From assembly GCF_963583255.1 (NCBI RefSeq), contig NC_084806.1, positions 18,456,317 to 18,520,316 of the forward strand: a stretch of 64,000 bases of DNA. The letters are read 5' to 3'. The translations under genes and the position numbers were made by a program. A model generated the notes under the pieces. That model ran no database searches, was not told the origin of the DNA, and saw nothing but the letters and a program-made list of their open reading frames with translations. This document shows, in pieces, positions 35,878-47,898 of the stretch (position 1 is its first letter; the number at the start of each line of letters is the position of its first letter). The DNA is from Pyrus communis (Eukaryota > Streptophyta > Magnoliopsida > Rosales > Rosaceae).

Positions 35878-37634
35878 TGTCACGCCCCGAATCCGGATCA
35901 GTAATAAAAACTCAAACCCGAATATGAAACGTGAGTTAAAACTAAATAATTAAAAGGAAATTGTAACGGGTTGGAAAATAAATTCCCCTTATAAAAATAA
36001 ATCATGATTCTTAGACAAATAAAAAATTCTTTACAACCTATAGTAAATAGATGAATAAACTTTCTGTTCTCTAATCTAATTCGATCACATCCTACCTACC
36101 CTCTTAAATGTCTAGTTCGTAAACCTGCATAACAATAGAGAGATGAACTTCAACAGCTAAGTAGAGACATAACCTTACCACAGTAAATTGACAATACTAA
36201 ATTAAGTGTCATGAAATCATATAGCAAAATATCAAATCAGTATTGATAACAATGCATGAATGCAATGCAACCTTTTCGACTACACTTGTTAATTTATATA
36301 ACAAAACACGCGGACCTGCACATCTCATACTATGCATTTTACCATTGCAATGCTAGTTTGAATATTCTACTATACAAATTAACCCCCATAAGATATCCCA
36401 AGTTTATGAACCCCTTTTGTTAGTCATCTTATCTAATTCATTGATCTTCAACCCAAAACGCCCACATCGACAATTTATCCTGCCGATATCCTATTCTAAT
36501 GTGCACACCGGGCTTTCTTAGGACCTGGTTCACAATAGATATATTCAACTACACAAAAGATCATTTCCAATTACCCTCATTTCCAAGCCAATCTAAACAA
36601 TGAAGTTCTAACCACATCAACATGAATGATGCACAAATAATATCATTTCATTTTTATATGTATCATAGTATATTCTCAACGAATAGCAATATTCCAACAA
36701 TAATTTCATAACTAATAACAAGTAAAATTAAACGAAGCAATTAGCCAATTAATATCCAACCACATTAATCAACCAAAAAGATAAAGAAAATTCTAACACT
36801 TCACGAAATTTAATAAAATCAATTTCCGTAAAGATTTGCTATATTTCCCCTACTTAGATTCCAAAGCTAAAACAAAGATCCACATAATTACTGAAATAAC
36901 TAAGCTCCATATACTTATCCATGTCACCACCAAAATAGCTAAGTTCTATGTATTTGAGGAAGCTCCTTGATCACTCCTAACACCATATATTTCTTCTACT
37001 CTATTTTATTTTCTAATCTCTCTCTATATATATAAATACAAGAACTAATGTAATTTGATTGGATGGTGTGACGGCAAGGATAAAACCGACGGTTCTCTCT
37101 AGTTCTCCTGCGTGTAAAGATGAGGAGAGCTGATACTGTGCATCCAACACCTAATTGCTTAGTCACTTATTTGATGCGACAGGTGTCAATAGCAACTACA
37201 AAGATTTAACCTGCACCTGACACCTCAAATTTACAAAAGTGCTTACAAGCACCTTAGTTCAGATAGCTAAGAACCAAGTCATGACACGTCAAACCTTAGG
37301 TGGATCTCCAAGTTTGCTGGAATTACACACCTATTAATCTGCATGAAACATTTAAGCCACCTCCCACTAATTTGTTTTCCTATTCATGTCTCTACAGCCC
37401 ACGTATTCTTATTCTAGAATACTCCAACTCAACTGATCTTCCTAATTAACTAATACAATATCTTCCACCACAAACTGCCACCTCCCACCTTTAATCCTCT
37501 AAACTCAAACCTTAATCATAAAAATAAGATAGTGTCAATATGCATAACTACATGCATAATACATCCACTTTGGTAATCAATCCTAGTTAGAAAAATAATA
37601 TTCATAATAAATTCTAAAAATACAGGATCTTACA

Positions 37635-37743
37635 GTGGAGCCGAAGCTAGAGCCCCCGCCTAAGGGGGATCTAACGTCAGCCACGTTCAGCAATTTATGT
37701 TTTGGCGTGTGGTATTTATGCAAACATATGAGGGCCTTTACGC
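37635..37743. other. Short unique spacer between two elements
   Basis: About 110 bases separate the LARD target duplication (GTGGA, 37635-37639) from the hAT-like element. The last eight, CTTTACGC (37736-37743), are that element's left target duplication. Confidence 0.8.
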
Positions 37744-40676
37744 TAGGCCTGGCAATTTCTGACACGACCCGATAACCCGACACGAAATTAACAGGTGTTT
37801 GGGTCGACACAATAACGAATCAGGTCATTATCGGGTAACCCGATAAGCACCTGTTAAGATAACGGGTTGGTTCGGGTATACACGTGAGTAACACGATACA
37901 CGATAAGCATAATATTATTTTTATAATTTTATAACCCTAAAAAAATACTATAATAATTATATACATTAATTTTACAATTTTATACCCCTAAAAATTATAA
38001 TAAATATATATATATATATATATTAAATTAACTATAAAATTTATAATAATTATAATAATTATATATACTATAATAATTATACCCCCAAAATATTAAGTCT
38101 ATCTATAATAATTATATATATATTAAATTTTATAAAAACTATAATAATTATTAATTAATAATTTAATATGCATGATGCATTGCATGATTTTGCATCCATT
38201 GAAATTTGATGTGATTTCTTTCCATTCAAATTTCAATAATCAATTTCTTGCCGTTGCCAACTTGCCGCCCTTTTTGAAAAAAAAATGGAGGGAAAATGAA
38301 AATGTTAAGAAAAGTTGAAAATAAAACAAAAAAGTGAGGGAATTAGGGAAAGATGTTGGAGGGAAAAATGAAAATGATAAGAAAAAGTTGAAAAGGAAAC
38401 AAAAAGAGAGGGAAAAATGAAAATTAATAGAAGTGGTGAGAAATTTTTTTTTTTTTTTTAAAGTTATTAACTTTTTATCACACACATGACTGTCATGGCA
38501 TATCTCACTATTTTTATAATGACACACGTGACACGTGATGTATGTATTATTCCGTGTACCAGTCAATTATAATTTATACATACAAAATAAATAGATTTAA
38601 ATCTACTTAATAAATATATACACACACACACACACACGGAACTTGATTGATGGCATACGAATTCTCCAAAACTAATTTCAACGATCCCAACCGTCAAACT
38701 TGTTTGTATATGCTTTGAGATCACATCAACAAAAAATCATAAAAAATAAACATTCAGAGATCAAGTAACGGGACAAAGCTTTTCAACGGTTATAAACGAA
38801 AAATCACGATTTAACGGTTATTTTAACTCCGATTTTGATGATTTTTTATAACTACACTCCTTGACCCTACATGAATACAATGAATGAATTCAATCTTCAA
38901 TTTAAAATATTTACACAAGTGGATACCACAAAATCTTATGTTATACTTAATGAAAGTATAAATAAACTCTAAGTAATCTATCGTTTTACGAATTCTCCAA
39001 AACTAATTTCAACGATCCAAACCTTCAAAATTGTTTGTATATGCTTGGAGATCACATCAGCAAAAAATCACAAAAAAAAAAAACATTCAGAGATCAAGTA
39101 AAGGGACAAAGCTTTTCAACGGTTATAAACGAAAAATCACAATTTAACGGTTATTTTAACTCCGATTTTGATGATTTTTTATAACTACACTCATTGACTC
39201 TATATGAATACAATGAATGAATTCGATCTTCAATTTAAAATATTTACACAAGTGGATACCACAAAATCTTATGTTATACTTAATGAAAGTATAAATAAAC
39301 TCTAAGTGTTAGTCAATCTATCGTTTTACGAATTCTCCAAAACTAATTTCAACGATCCAAACCGTCAAAATTGTTTGTATATGCTTGGAGATCACATCAG
39401 CAAAAAATCACAAAAAAAAACATTCAAAGATCAAGTAACGGGACAAAGCTTTTCAACGGTTATAAACGAAAAATCACGATTTAACGGTTATTTTAACTCC
39501 GATTTTGATGATTTTTTATAATTACACTCCTTGACCCTATATGAATACAATGAATGAATTCGATCTTCAATTTAAAATATTTACACAAGTGGATACCATA
39601 AAATCTTATGTTATACTTAATAAAAGTATAAATAAACTCTAAGTGTTAGTCAATCTATCGTTTTACGAATTCTCCAAAACTAATTTCAACGATCCAAACC
39701 GTCAAAATTGTTTGTATATGCTTGGAGATCACATCAGCAAAAAATCACAAAAAAAAACATTCAAAGATCAAGTAACGGGACAAAGCTTTTCAACGGTTAT
39801 AAACGAAAAATCACGATTTAACGGTTATTTTAACTCCGATTTTGATGATTTTTTATAACTACACTCCTTGACCCTATATGAATACAATGAATGAATTCGA
39901 TCTTCAATTTAAAATATTTACACAAGTGGATACCACAAAATCTTATGTTATACTTAATAAAAGTATAAATAAACTCTAAGTGTTAGTCAATCTATTGTTT
40001 TACGAATTCTCCAAAACTAATTTCAACGATCCAAACCGTCAAAATTGTTTGTATATGCTTGGAGATCACATCAGCAAAAAATCACAAAAAAAAAACATTC
40101 AGAGATCAAGTAACGGGACAAAGCTTTTCAACGGTTATAAACGAAAAATCACGATTTAACGGTTATTTTAACTCCGATTTTGATGATTTTTTATAACTAC
40201 ACTCCTTGACCCTATATGACTACAATGAATGAATTCGATCTTCAATTTAAAATATTTACACAAGTGGATACCACAAAATCTTATGTTATACTTAATGAAA
40301 GTATAAATAAACTCTAAGTGTTAGTCAATCTATCGTTTTACGAATTCTCCAAAACTAATTTCAACGATCCAAACCGTCAAAATTGTTTGTATATGCTTGG
40401 ATTTTCGAGTGTAGATATAGTACTTGAACGAGAAATGTTTTAATGTTTTGAAGTAATATTTATGTGGCAATGTGTGGTATGTGCAAATTTTAAAAAAATA
40501 TATTTTTTTCTTAACGGGTCATAACGGGTCGGGTCACTTTACCCGTTGGGTAAAGTGACACGACCTGTTAAGGACCCATTAAGATAACGGGTGTGACACG
40601 ACACGACCCGTTAAGATAACAGGTGTTACACGAAAACGACACGAACACGATAGACACGACCCGTTTGCCAGGCCTA
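37744..40676. mobile_element. Non-autonomous hAT-like element with internal tandem array, copy 2 (complete)
   Basis: The 2933-bp element starts TAGGCCTGGCAATT and ends TTTGCCAGGCCTA, giving the inverted repeat TAGGCCTGGCAA. It is flanked by perfect 8-bp target duplications CTTTACGC (37736-37743 and 40677-40684), the hAT signature. Subterminal zones hold repeated TAACGGGT and its complement in both orientations. Between them lie an AT-rich zone (37900-38560) and a tandem array (38640-40400). There is no transposase, so movement would need one in trans. Layout matches the older copy at 7165-9753. Confidence 0.9.
38640..40400. repeat. Tandem array, about five units of ~337 bp plus a partial unit
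   Basis: The anchor GAATTCTCCAAAAC recurs at about 38659, 38990, 39330, 39667, 40004 and 40342, periods 331, 340, 337, 337 and 338. Neighbouring central units are almost identical: two 71-codon open stretches at 39306 and 39643 translate identically. The array ends in mid-unit, at GTATATGCTTGG, where the right subterminal zone begins. It is related to the ~346-bp units at 7566-9230. Confidence 0.92.
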
Positions 40677-40684
40677 CTTTACGC

Positions 40685-41985
40685 AAACATATTAGAAATA
40701 TATTATTTATTATAAATTTTGTTGTAACCTATTTATTGAAGGGAGAGAGAGAGAGTGCAGCGGAGAGTGATGAAGAAGAGAGATAAGGGCTTAAGGAATT
40801 CTGTGTGTTATTCCTTGTGCCTTTTGTGCGTTTTTTTTATAATAAATTGGATAGGATTTCTTGCCTTGCAAGTAATACAACCATGAAAGGATAGGATCTT
40901 CTAGTATCCTAAATACAATCTACTAATGATTTACACAATTACACATGTGGAATGTGAAAATAGTTAAGTAGATGGCACATCGGATCTTCAAGTGAATGCA
41001 GAATCGATTGATGAAGTCATATCGTCTAGTTGACACAAGTAGCAAACATGAATTTCTTATAGGAATGTATATAAGACTAAATCTCACCAAAACCTGGATA
41101 TGGTAAAACCTAATAGGATAAACCCATAGTGTAAGGAAAAAAAGATGAGTTGATGCAACATGTCGAAACCTCACATCTTCATGACATAAGTAGTAGAAAA
41201 CAAACACAAGGGTATGACCATCCAGGATAGGTGCCTCGTTAATACCCCGTCAAGTAGCAAAAATCCAATGGGAAAAATGCTCCTGATCTAAGGGAGAAAG
41301 AGTATATTAAGGTCAACTGGGAGAAAGAGTATATTAAGGTCAACTAAGTATGTTTCAGGATACTCCCCTAAGACTACAAGAGTTGCAAAAGAGATAGTTA
41401 CTCATACAAATTCCTCGAACAAGTTTTTGGAAAGTAGACTTCGGCAGTGACTTCGGGAAAAGGTCAACAAGGTTGTCTTGGGATCAAATTTGCTTGACTT
41501 CAATCTTAGATATGGAACTTCGGGTTCCACAACCTCTTCAAGGTCTCATTTGCATCTAGCGTATGGATGATTATGGGTATACTCAAAAGGTAACACCTTT
41601 GAGGTGCAGTTATAGTGGTGGACCAAAATACCATTAAAATAATGCTTGAACTGTAGGTTAAGGCATAAACGAGTTTTCTCAAGATCATTCATCTCAAATT
41701 GCCGTCTTCAAGTGCGAGGCTGTTTTTTTCAAGCTCTTCTAAAGTCTTAGTGAGATTTACGTCATCGACATAGACTACAACTCTAGAAATCACATAATCA
41801 TTTAGACAGGTATACCAAATCCGAGCGGATTGCTTCAATCCGTAAAGTGAATGCCTCAAACGAATTGAGAAGGTGTCCGTGGTATGGAACCATTTGAACC
41901 AGTCCATGTAATTCTTTAGGAACTTACATGTAAATCTCCGTATTAATATCCCAATGAAAAAAATGCTGACCACATTCATATGCTG
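40685..41985 (-). pseudogene. Ty1/copia reverse transcriptase/RNase H relic
   Basis: On the minus strand, 41979-41689 reads through the copia reverse-transcriptase core: SIRLRHSLYGLKQSARIWY, then VVVYVDDVNL, the YVDD catalytic motif. Downstream (to about 41230) another frame continues with MNDLEKTRLCLNLQFKHYFN and GILVHHYNCTSKVL, the conserved segment after YVDD. Stops and frame changes are frequent, no integrase or gag was recognised, and no paired LTRs were found. The block 40735-40920 is non-coding and may be remnant LTR. Confidence 0.75.
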
Positions 41986-43196
41986 TAATTAATCATGTGT
42001 CATTTAAGAGAAGCCTTGCGGCATTAGGTGTGCATTACATTACACTATTTCATTCATCTCATTACACTTTCAAGGTTACCATGGGTAGTGTACGAACGAT
42101 AGGTCCAAACACTATTTGGTAAGGAATCTAATTCAACCTGGATTGTAATTTCAATTGGCTAATCAGTTCTATGTTGTCACTAATCTAAGGAACGCAGTTC
42201 AATATCATCACTTTTCATTTATGTTAGTAGCTACCATATAATTGAAACATCATCGATGATAATCTCATTTCAATTCCATATTTCACTCAAACTAGTATAC
42301 TGGACCAAGAACTTCAAGTCTTGGTGAGTAATCCGGATTAATCTCATGAGATGGAAACGATTGAGACAACAATCAAGTAACGAGTTATTTTGTGCCATAT
42401 TCTTCCACTTCTAGGAAAGTGAATCCAACGAATAGAGTGATATGTCGTGCTTTAGGCCAAAGACATATTGATTGGCTATCTGTCAATGTACTGGGCCATC
42501 CAAAGGGTGGCAAACCCTTTAGGAATGTTAACTTGACGTTCGTTGGGTATGTCTATCCTTGCAGACATGTTTGTAGGGTATATGATCTTATTACTTTAGT
42601 TAGATCAGAGAAATGTATCTGGAGCAACATTTAGAAAGCTAGAATATGTTGCACTTGCTTATCATACTTGTGCGGCATAGGGATCAAGATGAAACATAGT
42701 GAGCAACGTCCACGCTACTTTTTTTTAACACATTACACTATATGAACCCTAGTTTTTTTTCATTATGTGCCCAACTTAGTACCTAATCAATTTGCAAGGG
42801 CATAACCTAATAATTAAGCAATTCTAAATACGTTTTTGTGAAGAAAAACAATTTGTTATTAGAATTAGAATTTTTTATTTTTTTTTGCTAAAATGTTCAC
42901 AAAAATATTTTACGCGAACGTAATGTTAAATTAATTCAAAAAAATTTGACATAAACAAAAAATGTGCACCTAATCAAATTATCACAAAAAATCGTATAAA
43001 CCTCAAATTTAAGGATTCTACTATAAGGACTCTCCTATTGTAGGCTATATTCCTTTGGGAACACAAAGATTCCCGTTAAGTCCTTAAAAGAGTACTCAAA
43101 TGTGGTTAGGAACTCTCATTGAAGATGCTCTTAAAGCCGACCCTTGATGTAACCCTATAATTATTGGAAAACTCTTGATTTTGTACGTCATGATTC
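41986..43196. other. Unassigned intergenic sequence
   Basis: Probably more decayed retroelement near 41986-42700, judging by position upstream of the copia relic, but I recognise no motif in it. An 80-codon open stretch at 42392-42634 (+) has no family features. 42720-43140 is AT-rich without recognisable content. Confidence 0.35.
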
Positions 43197-45285
43197 TTTA
43201 GATATTGCAAAAGATAATGGGGATCCCTAACCAAAAACGGTGAAAGAAGCGACTTTGTGAATCTCTCTTGAGAAAAGGACATATAAATAGCCCAATATGA
43301 CCATGTGCTTTTATTAAAAGACCTGAAATAGGATTTTTCATTTTTACAAAATATGTAAATGATACACAGAGGCCGTTGATTATTTAACGAAGGAATCCAA
43401 AATGAAAAAGGCTAGCCTTGGTCTGCAAATCAAGCATTTTCCAAATGGAATCTTGATCCACAATCCACAATCAACAAGCTCAATTTGAGAAGACTCCCAT
43501 TATTAATGTTATCAAAAGACTTACATGTGAAAGCCTCACAGCATTCACCCTTGCACTTGAGTCCCGAGTTCGATTCCCCCACCCCTGACATCGCTTGATT
43601 AGTGTTATCAAACTCTTTCATTAACCAGAAAGTCACGATGTTTAAGGGTATTCTGGTGTGACAGATTTGCAAGTAGAAAGGAATTTGGACCAAATGTAGC
43701 TAGAAATGCACTAGAAAGAATCAGATATCTACATGGTGAATACAAAGATAAAAACAGCAGGTCAACCAATGACTATATTTAGCCAAATCTAATGCACGAG
43801 TAATAGTTTGAGGGTTTGAGCCAATACCTTTGGAGTGCGTTGTGGGACTCCACCCACAAGAGCTGAGACGTAATGCTACTACATTTGCTTCTGGAAGAGT
43901 TAAAGGTACTTTCTGTCAACTAAAAGCACCTTTTAACAATGGGCGTCAACCAAAATTGCTTCCTACAAGAGCTGTCCTGAATGAACCCTTAAGGACATTC
44001 TTCTAAACTGGATAGATAATAGTTAAATCAAACGCTCAACGTTGATTTGAAAATACCCCAACAGACTCAAAACCCAGTACCATATTTAAAACAATATCCA
44101 AAAGAAATGACCCCTAAACTCCAATCATACAACAGACCACCAATAATATTTGGGAAAGCCTATCTACAAGCCAAAATCCATCAAGGTATACTTAGCAGGT
44201 AAACAGAAGATGAAACAGCCTTAGGTTTGTGATGCACAGCTCGGTTTAAAAGACAAACAATGGCAACGCATGTAGAATCCATTTGCAAGGCAAAAACCAC
44301 AGATTCATTTCCTTGACAGCCCTATAAGCATCATACTCATTTGCAACTCAAAATCTGTATCACGAGTTCATATGGATATGACATTGAAGTATCGGTATGA
44401 CGTGATATTGAACGACTAATCTAGAAAATGAGGGGTAGTTTAGTGTATCACAATGGTATGTTGGAGTAGCTGACAAGTATCAGTATCTCATACGCACATG
44501 GGCCTTTCACTCAACAAACATGCAAGAAAACGGGACGAATCGGAAACAGGTGAATAACGAACCATATAGATATAGCAAAATCTGATTATACTGATAATTA
44601 TATAATCCATGCCTAAATCAAACCATAATTGAGGTCCGCAATGGAAATTGAAACTCCAACTCAGCTCCTAACTACCTAGTTAATAAAGATAACCTGGGAT
44701 CTTGATACGAATAAACAGCATACTCATAACATATGCGAGAACGACAGAGGAGATCCCAGCAGTGGCATACGACACCTTCACACTCTTTACCCGATTCCGA
44801 TCCAGAGCCAAGTCCATAAGCACAATGCCGATCCCACCAAGCACGAACATGAACCCGGACGACAGCCCTTCGATTATGTACTGCCCGTTGACCCGGCCGG
44901 CGAGGAATACGACGGGTCGGACCGACCCTGTGAGGCGGTCCTGAGTTGATCCGATGCCCGGGGGCTCGACGATGACGTCGTAGACGATGCCGGAGACAAC
45001 CATGAAGTAGGTGAGGAGGACGAGGGCGTAGACGGTCATGGGTGAGGGGAGGGTTAGGGTTGGGAGCTTGAGGCGAAGTCGAGGGGGGCGGAGGAAGCTG
45101 TAGGGGAGGATTCGAAGGACGAGGAGAATTGGGTCGATTGAGGCGTTGGATGGGTCGGAGGGCGTGGTACCGGTACCGGTGCCGGTGGATGGAGGCTGGG
45201 TCTCAGATTTCAGGGGCATTTTGGATGGGTCGGATTTGGGTCTTTGGGGCGTGGCGTGGGTTTGAAAGGGTCGGGAATGAGAGTG
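43197..45285 (-). repeat. Left arm of an inverted segmental duplication
   Basis: Read on the minus strand this arm matches 47850-51228 on the plus strand. The match covers the OSTC coding region, its 3' UTR (for example TTTCAATTTCCATTGCGGAC) and more than 1.3 kb beyond, to CTTTTGCAATATCTAAA. The outer end of the sister arm is cut by a CACTA insertion exactly there, so the duplication may originally have been longer. The inner end lies about 65 bp upstream of the start codon. Confidence 0.85.
44680..45219 (-). CDS. Oligosaccharyltransferase complex subunit OSTC/DC2-like, copy 1, 179 aa
   Basis: Intronless frame ending in TAA. An in-frame ATG exists 28 codons upstream (45303), but the chosen start, MPLKSETQPPS at 45219, matches the sister copy and its leader. 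The protein contains MTVYALVLLTYFMVVSGIVY, YDVIVEPPGIGSTQ, GRVNGQYIIEGLSSGF and ends IKIPGYLY, all characteristic of OSTC. Three membrane segments lie at about 61-83, 115-137 and 150-172. OSTC is a small ER-membrane subunit linking STT3A-type oligosaccharyltransferase to the translocon for co-translational N-glycosylation (known from animals; inferred for plants). The N-terminal ~50 residues extend beyond the ~149-aa animal protein. It differs from copy 2 by about eight substitutions and a 3-residue Gly/Thr length change near residue 14. Confidence 0.9.
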   Translation of the reverse strand: MPLKSETQPPSTGTGTGTTPSDPSNASIDPILLVLRILPYSFLRPPRLRLKLPTLTLPSPMTVYALVLLTYFMVVSGIVYDVIVEPPGIGSTQDRLTGSVRPVVFLAGRVNGQYIIEGLSSGFMFVLGGIGIVLMDLALDRNRVKSVKVSYATAGISSVVLAYVMSMLFIRIKIPGYLY

Positions 45286-45299
45286 TGAGTTACTTATTA

Positions 45300-45307
45300 C
45301 CACGTGG
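45300..45307 (-). promoter_or_regulatory. G-box in the OSTC copy 1 promoter
   Basis: CCACGTGG lies about 81-88 bases upstream of the copy 1 start codon. Plant bZIP and bHLH factors bind this palindrome (family knowledge). It is absent from the corresponding place in copy 2, where homology has already ended. Function is inferred from motif and position only. Confidence 0.45.
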
Positions 45308-46926
45308 TTGGAGATACTTCCATTAAAAACTTGACATGCGTTTTTTATTTTTACAGCTAGATTTGAAATTCATTTATCACTTTCAGATATTGAATGGATG
45401 TAGCACAAGTGACGTTGTATTACCGTACCAAATTATAATTTCTCCAAGAGTGAGTTCCACACGTTTTCTTTTCAAAATGTTATTGGCATTTTAGAAAAAA
45501 GTCATTTTTGATTTTTGATGTGAATAATTTAGTATATGTATGATTGTGTAAATCATAATGATTTTTTCCTATTAAACTTTGTGAACCTATTCAAATTTCT
45601 GTGAACAATTTAGATACTTTATCGTATTAGTTGGTTCTTAACACATTGGTCACATGTGTCTAGTATTCATTCGAAATGCTGCATTATCCAAACTCCTAGC
45701 TTAAATTATTAAGCTAATGGCTCGCCACCCTAATTATCCAATTAAGTAGGTTTGAATATATAATGCTAGAGAATTCACATAAAAAACTTTCGATGTCTAT
45801 TGCATGAGCGTTGGGATTGAAGATGAACATCACGTATCCCATGTTCATATCCATGACGGCCTAGCAAAAATGTTCATTAAATGCCTTCAATTGATCGCTC
45901 GAACATTGGCCATGTGCACCAAAATCCCAGATATTTGAGATAGTAGCAGCATGAGCTTCGTCAGATTTCTAAGCTTCGTCATACCTGGGTTGCAACAAAG
46001 AATGCTTAGACTTGCACCCTTTTACTTGACACCTAAAATCTCAATGGCTGGCTTGACGCCTTCGCCGCTAACACCGGCGGTCCATTGTCTTGGAATCGGA
46101 TCCATCCTTCCTTTGTAAATCGGTTGAAGCCGCAAACCTTCGTGACTTACCCTTCTTTCCTCCATGACTCATCCCTCCTTAGGATCTGGTAGAGAGAGAT
46201 TGACAGAGAAGGGAGATAGGGAGTGGGCGGCGACGGAAGAGGAAAGGAGGGAGAGAGAGGGAGTAGGCAGCGGAAGAGGAGAGAAGATACAAAAGAGGTT
46301 TGGAAAAAAAAAAAAGATTTTTTTTTTTTTTTTTTTGTTGAAAAAAGAGAGATAGGATGATGAAGAAGCTAAGAAGAAACGTTGGAGAAAGAAATAAAGT
46401 AAAAAATTACAAATATCCAACAATATATCATTTTTCGTTATTTTACACCGTCACAGCTGTTGAACAAAAAAATTTACCAAACATTATGACACTACTTTTT
46501 TTGCTAAAAGCACTTCTACAACTATAAAACTTGTTTGGATGTACTTTTAAAATGACTAAAAGTGCTTTTAGAGAAAATGTTTTTTGGTTCCAAAAGCACT
46601 TAAAGTGCTTTTTGCAAGAAGTACCAGTTATATGTTTCTTCTAGGAAGCACTTTAAGTGCTTTTCCATAATTTACTTGCATTTTTACTAAGGATTGATTC
46701 CAAAAATATTTTCACCAAAAACGCTTTCAGTCATTTTAAAAATACATCCAAACGAGCACACCAAACACTTTACTACTTTATTTCACAGTTGCTTATTCTT
46801 ACAGTACAGCAGAAGTCCTTTTTTTTTTTTTTCTTTTCAAGGCACATTAATACCAAACCAGCCCTTAGAATGCCTATCAAAAACCAAAATGCCCCCGCCC
46901 CCCCTAAAAACTCAAAACCCGCCATT
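45308..46926. other. Spacer between the OSTC copies, with MITE
   Basis: No supportable gene. Around 46030-46170 one frame reads sensibly for about 40 codons (WLDAFAANTGGPLSWNRI onward) without a start or match, possibly a gene fragment. Low-complexity GA-rich DNA follows (46190-46350). At about 46480-46860, words such as AAAAGCACTT and AAGTGCTTTT recur in both orientations, with inverted ends TTTGGATGTACTTTTAAAAT and its approximate complement near 46735-46755, indicating a MITE. Confidence 0.5.
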
Positions 46927-47058
46927 TAGTACTATGGTCTAATGATATTCCTCTTCACTTGTGAGATGTCTTATATTCGATTCTCGCTAAAAGCGATTTT
47001 GAATCATATTATTGCTAACCAATTGTAACATCGTTCGTTAAAAAAAAAAAAAAAAAAG
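46927..47058 (+). mobile_element. tRNA-derived SINE, plus orientation
   Basis: Starts TAGTACTATGGTCTAATGAT (box A-like), then TATTCGATTCTCGC (box B-like), the conserved CATATTATTGCTAACCAATT and a poly(A) tail of about 18 at 47041-47058. Same family as the copies at 15304, 21593 and 50060. Confidence 0.72.
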
Positions 47059-47149
47059 TAAATAAAATAAAAAATAAAAAATGAAAAAACCTCAAAACCC
47101 AACCGAACTCACACTCGCAATAGTCATCACCCCCGCTCTCATTAGATCA

Positions 47150-47842
47150 TCCCCAATGGGGGCTCTATCCTCCATGAGACTACTACATTTCAAGCCTTAA
47201 CTAGTAATTTCATTCCCAATGAGCCGAAAAATGGGGCTAGATTCATCACCAGGGCTAACAACTTCCTCTCTTGGGTAGCATAAAATCGAGCTACATCTAG
47301 CCCCAAAAAACAGTGGGTCCCACAAAAAAAGTAGCAACTCGTATGAGCAAAATTCTATCACTCTCCCTCTACTTGTGAATACACTTACACTCTCCTTTAA
47401 TTATTATTTTTTAATTCTTTTTTCTTACTTATTTTCTTGCAATTTGGCTAATTAATGATTGTTTTAAATTCCATAAGAATTTAAATTTCAAATTGATTTA
47501 ACGTTCATGGGCATTGGTGAATGAAATTGTGGATGAAATTTTCAAATAATTTTTTTTGAAAATTGTATGATACTAATTTACCAATTGGTGCTAGGTAAAT
47601 TGTTGTATTATACGTGAAAAATTAAATTATTTCAGAGGACGAAGAGGAGGTTTGTTTCTTTCAACGAATGAGATTGAGATAATAGAATCTAATTCAATGA
47701 ACAATTCATAATTGATTAAATCTAACTTTATCACATTTTGAACTTTTTAGGTTGAAAGGTCCTTAAAAAAAAAAAAAAAAAAGACTATATCCACTGCATT
47801 TCCAACCCCATATAAAGCCCTCACTGGATGCTCTTACAGACT
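47150..47842. mobile_element. MITE immediately upstream of OSTC copy 2
   Basis: The left end (AGATCATCCCCAATGGGGGC) and the complement of the right end (AGAGCATCCAGTGAGGGC) form an imperfect terminal inverted repeat. This is the familiar plant MITE class whose ends read roughly 'gagcatccccaatgggg'. It encodes nothing. Its right end lies only about 57 bp upstream of the OSTC start codon. Confidence 0.6.
47811..47817 (+). promoter_or_regulatory. TATA box of OSTC copy 2, inside the MITE end
   Basis: TATAAAG is 82-88 bases before the start codon, so transcription would start near 47843, giving a leader of about 55 nt that is homologous to copy 1's leader. The motif sits within the MITE's right terminal repeat. 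Core-promoter role is inferred from motif and spacing. Confidence 0.5.
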
Positions 47843-47898
47843 CACCACACCAAACCCACCCTTCCAGAACCCCCAGACCCAAATCCGCCCCATCCAAA

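Larger units (their letters stand above)
22335..37634 (-). mobile_element. LARD-like LTR retroelement without coding region (outer shell of a three-level nest)
   Basis: Two LTRs share TGTCACG...GGATCTTACA termini on the plus strand, so in element orientation they run TGTAAGATCC...CGTGACA. LTR A is 22335-24101 plus 33093-33273 (split by an insertion); LTR B is 35878-37634. Flanking 5-mers are ATGGA (22330-22334) and GTGGA (37635-37639), a target duplication with one mismatch. Next to LTR A on the element strand is a purine-rich AAAGAGGGTAGAT (33274-33286), the polypurine tract, so the element is on the minus strand. The internal region 33274-35877 (2.6 kb) has no recognisable gag or pol in any frame. 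A primer-binding site is not clear beside LTR B. LTR B lacks about 220 bp present in LTR A near 23490-23680. Confidence 0.85.

Noticed and set aside
39306..39858. Two identical 71-codon open frames
   Set aside because: Identical because they lie at the same place in adjacent 337-bp units; used as evidence of unit identity, not as genes.
38640..40400. Regular repeats suggesting a CRISPR-like array
   Set aside because: Units are contiguous ~337-bp tandem copies without unique spacers, inside a plant transposon.
42392..42634. 80-codon open frame
   Set aside because: No start context, family motif or splice neighbours; lies in decayed repeat DNA.
43535..43600. tRNA gene suggested by GAGTTCGATTCCCCC
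   Set aside because: Box B-like only; no cloverleaf or acceptor stem could be paired. More likely a SINE fragment shared by both duplication arms.
46164..46423. Open frames on both strands in GA-rich DNA
   Set aside because: Low-complexity composition explains their openness.
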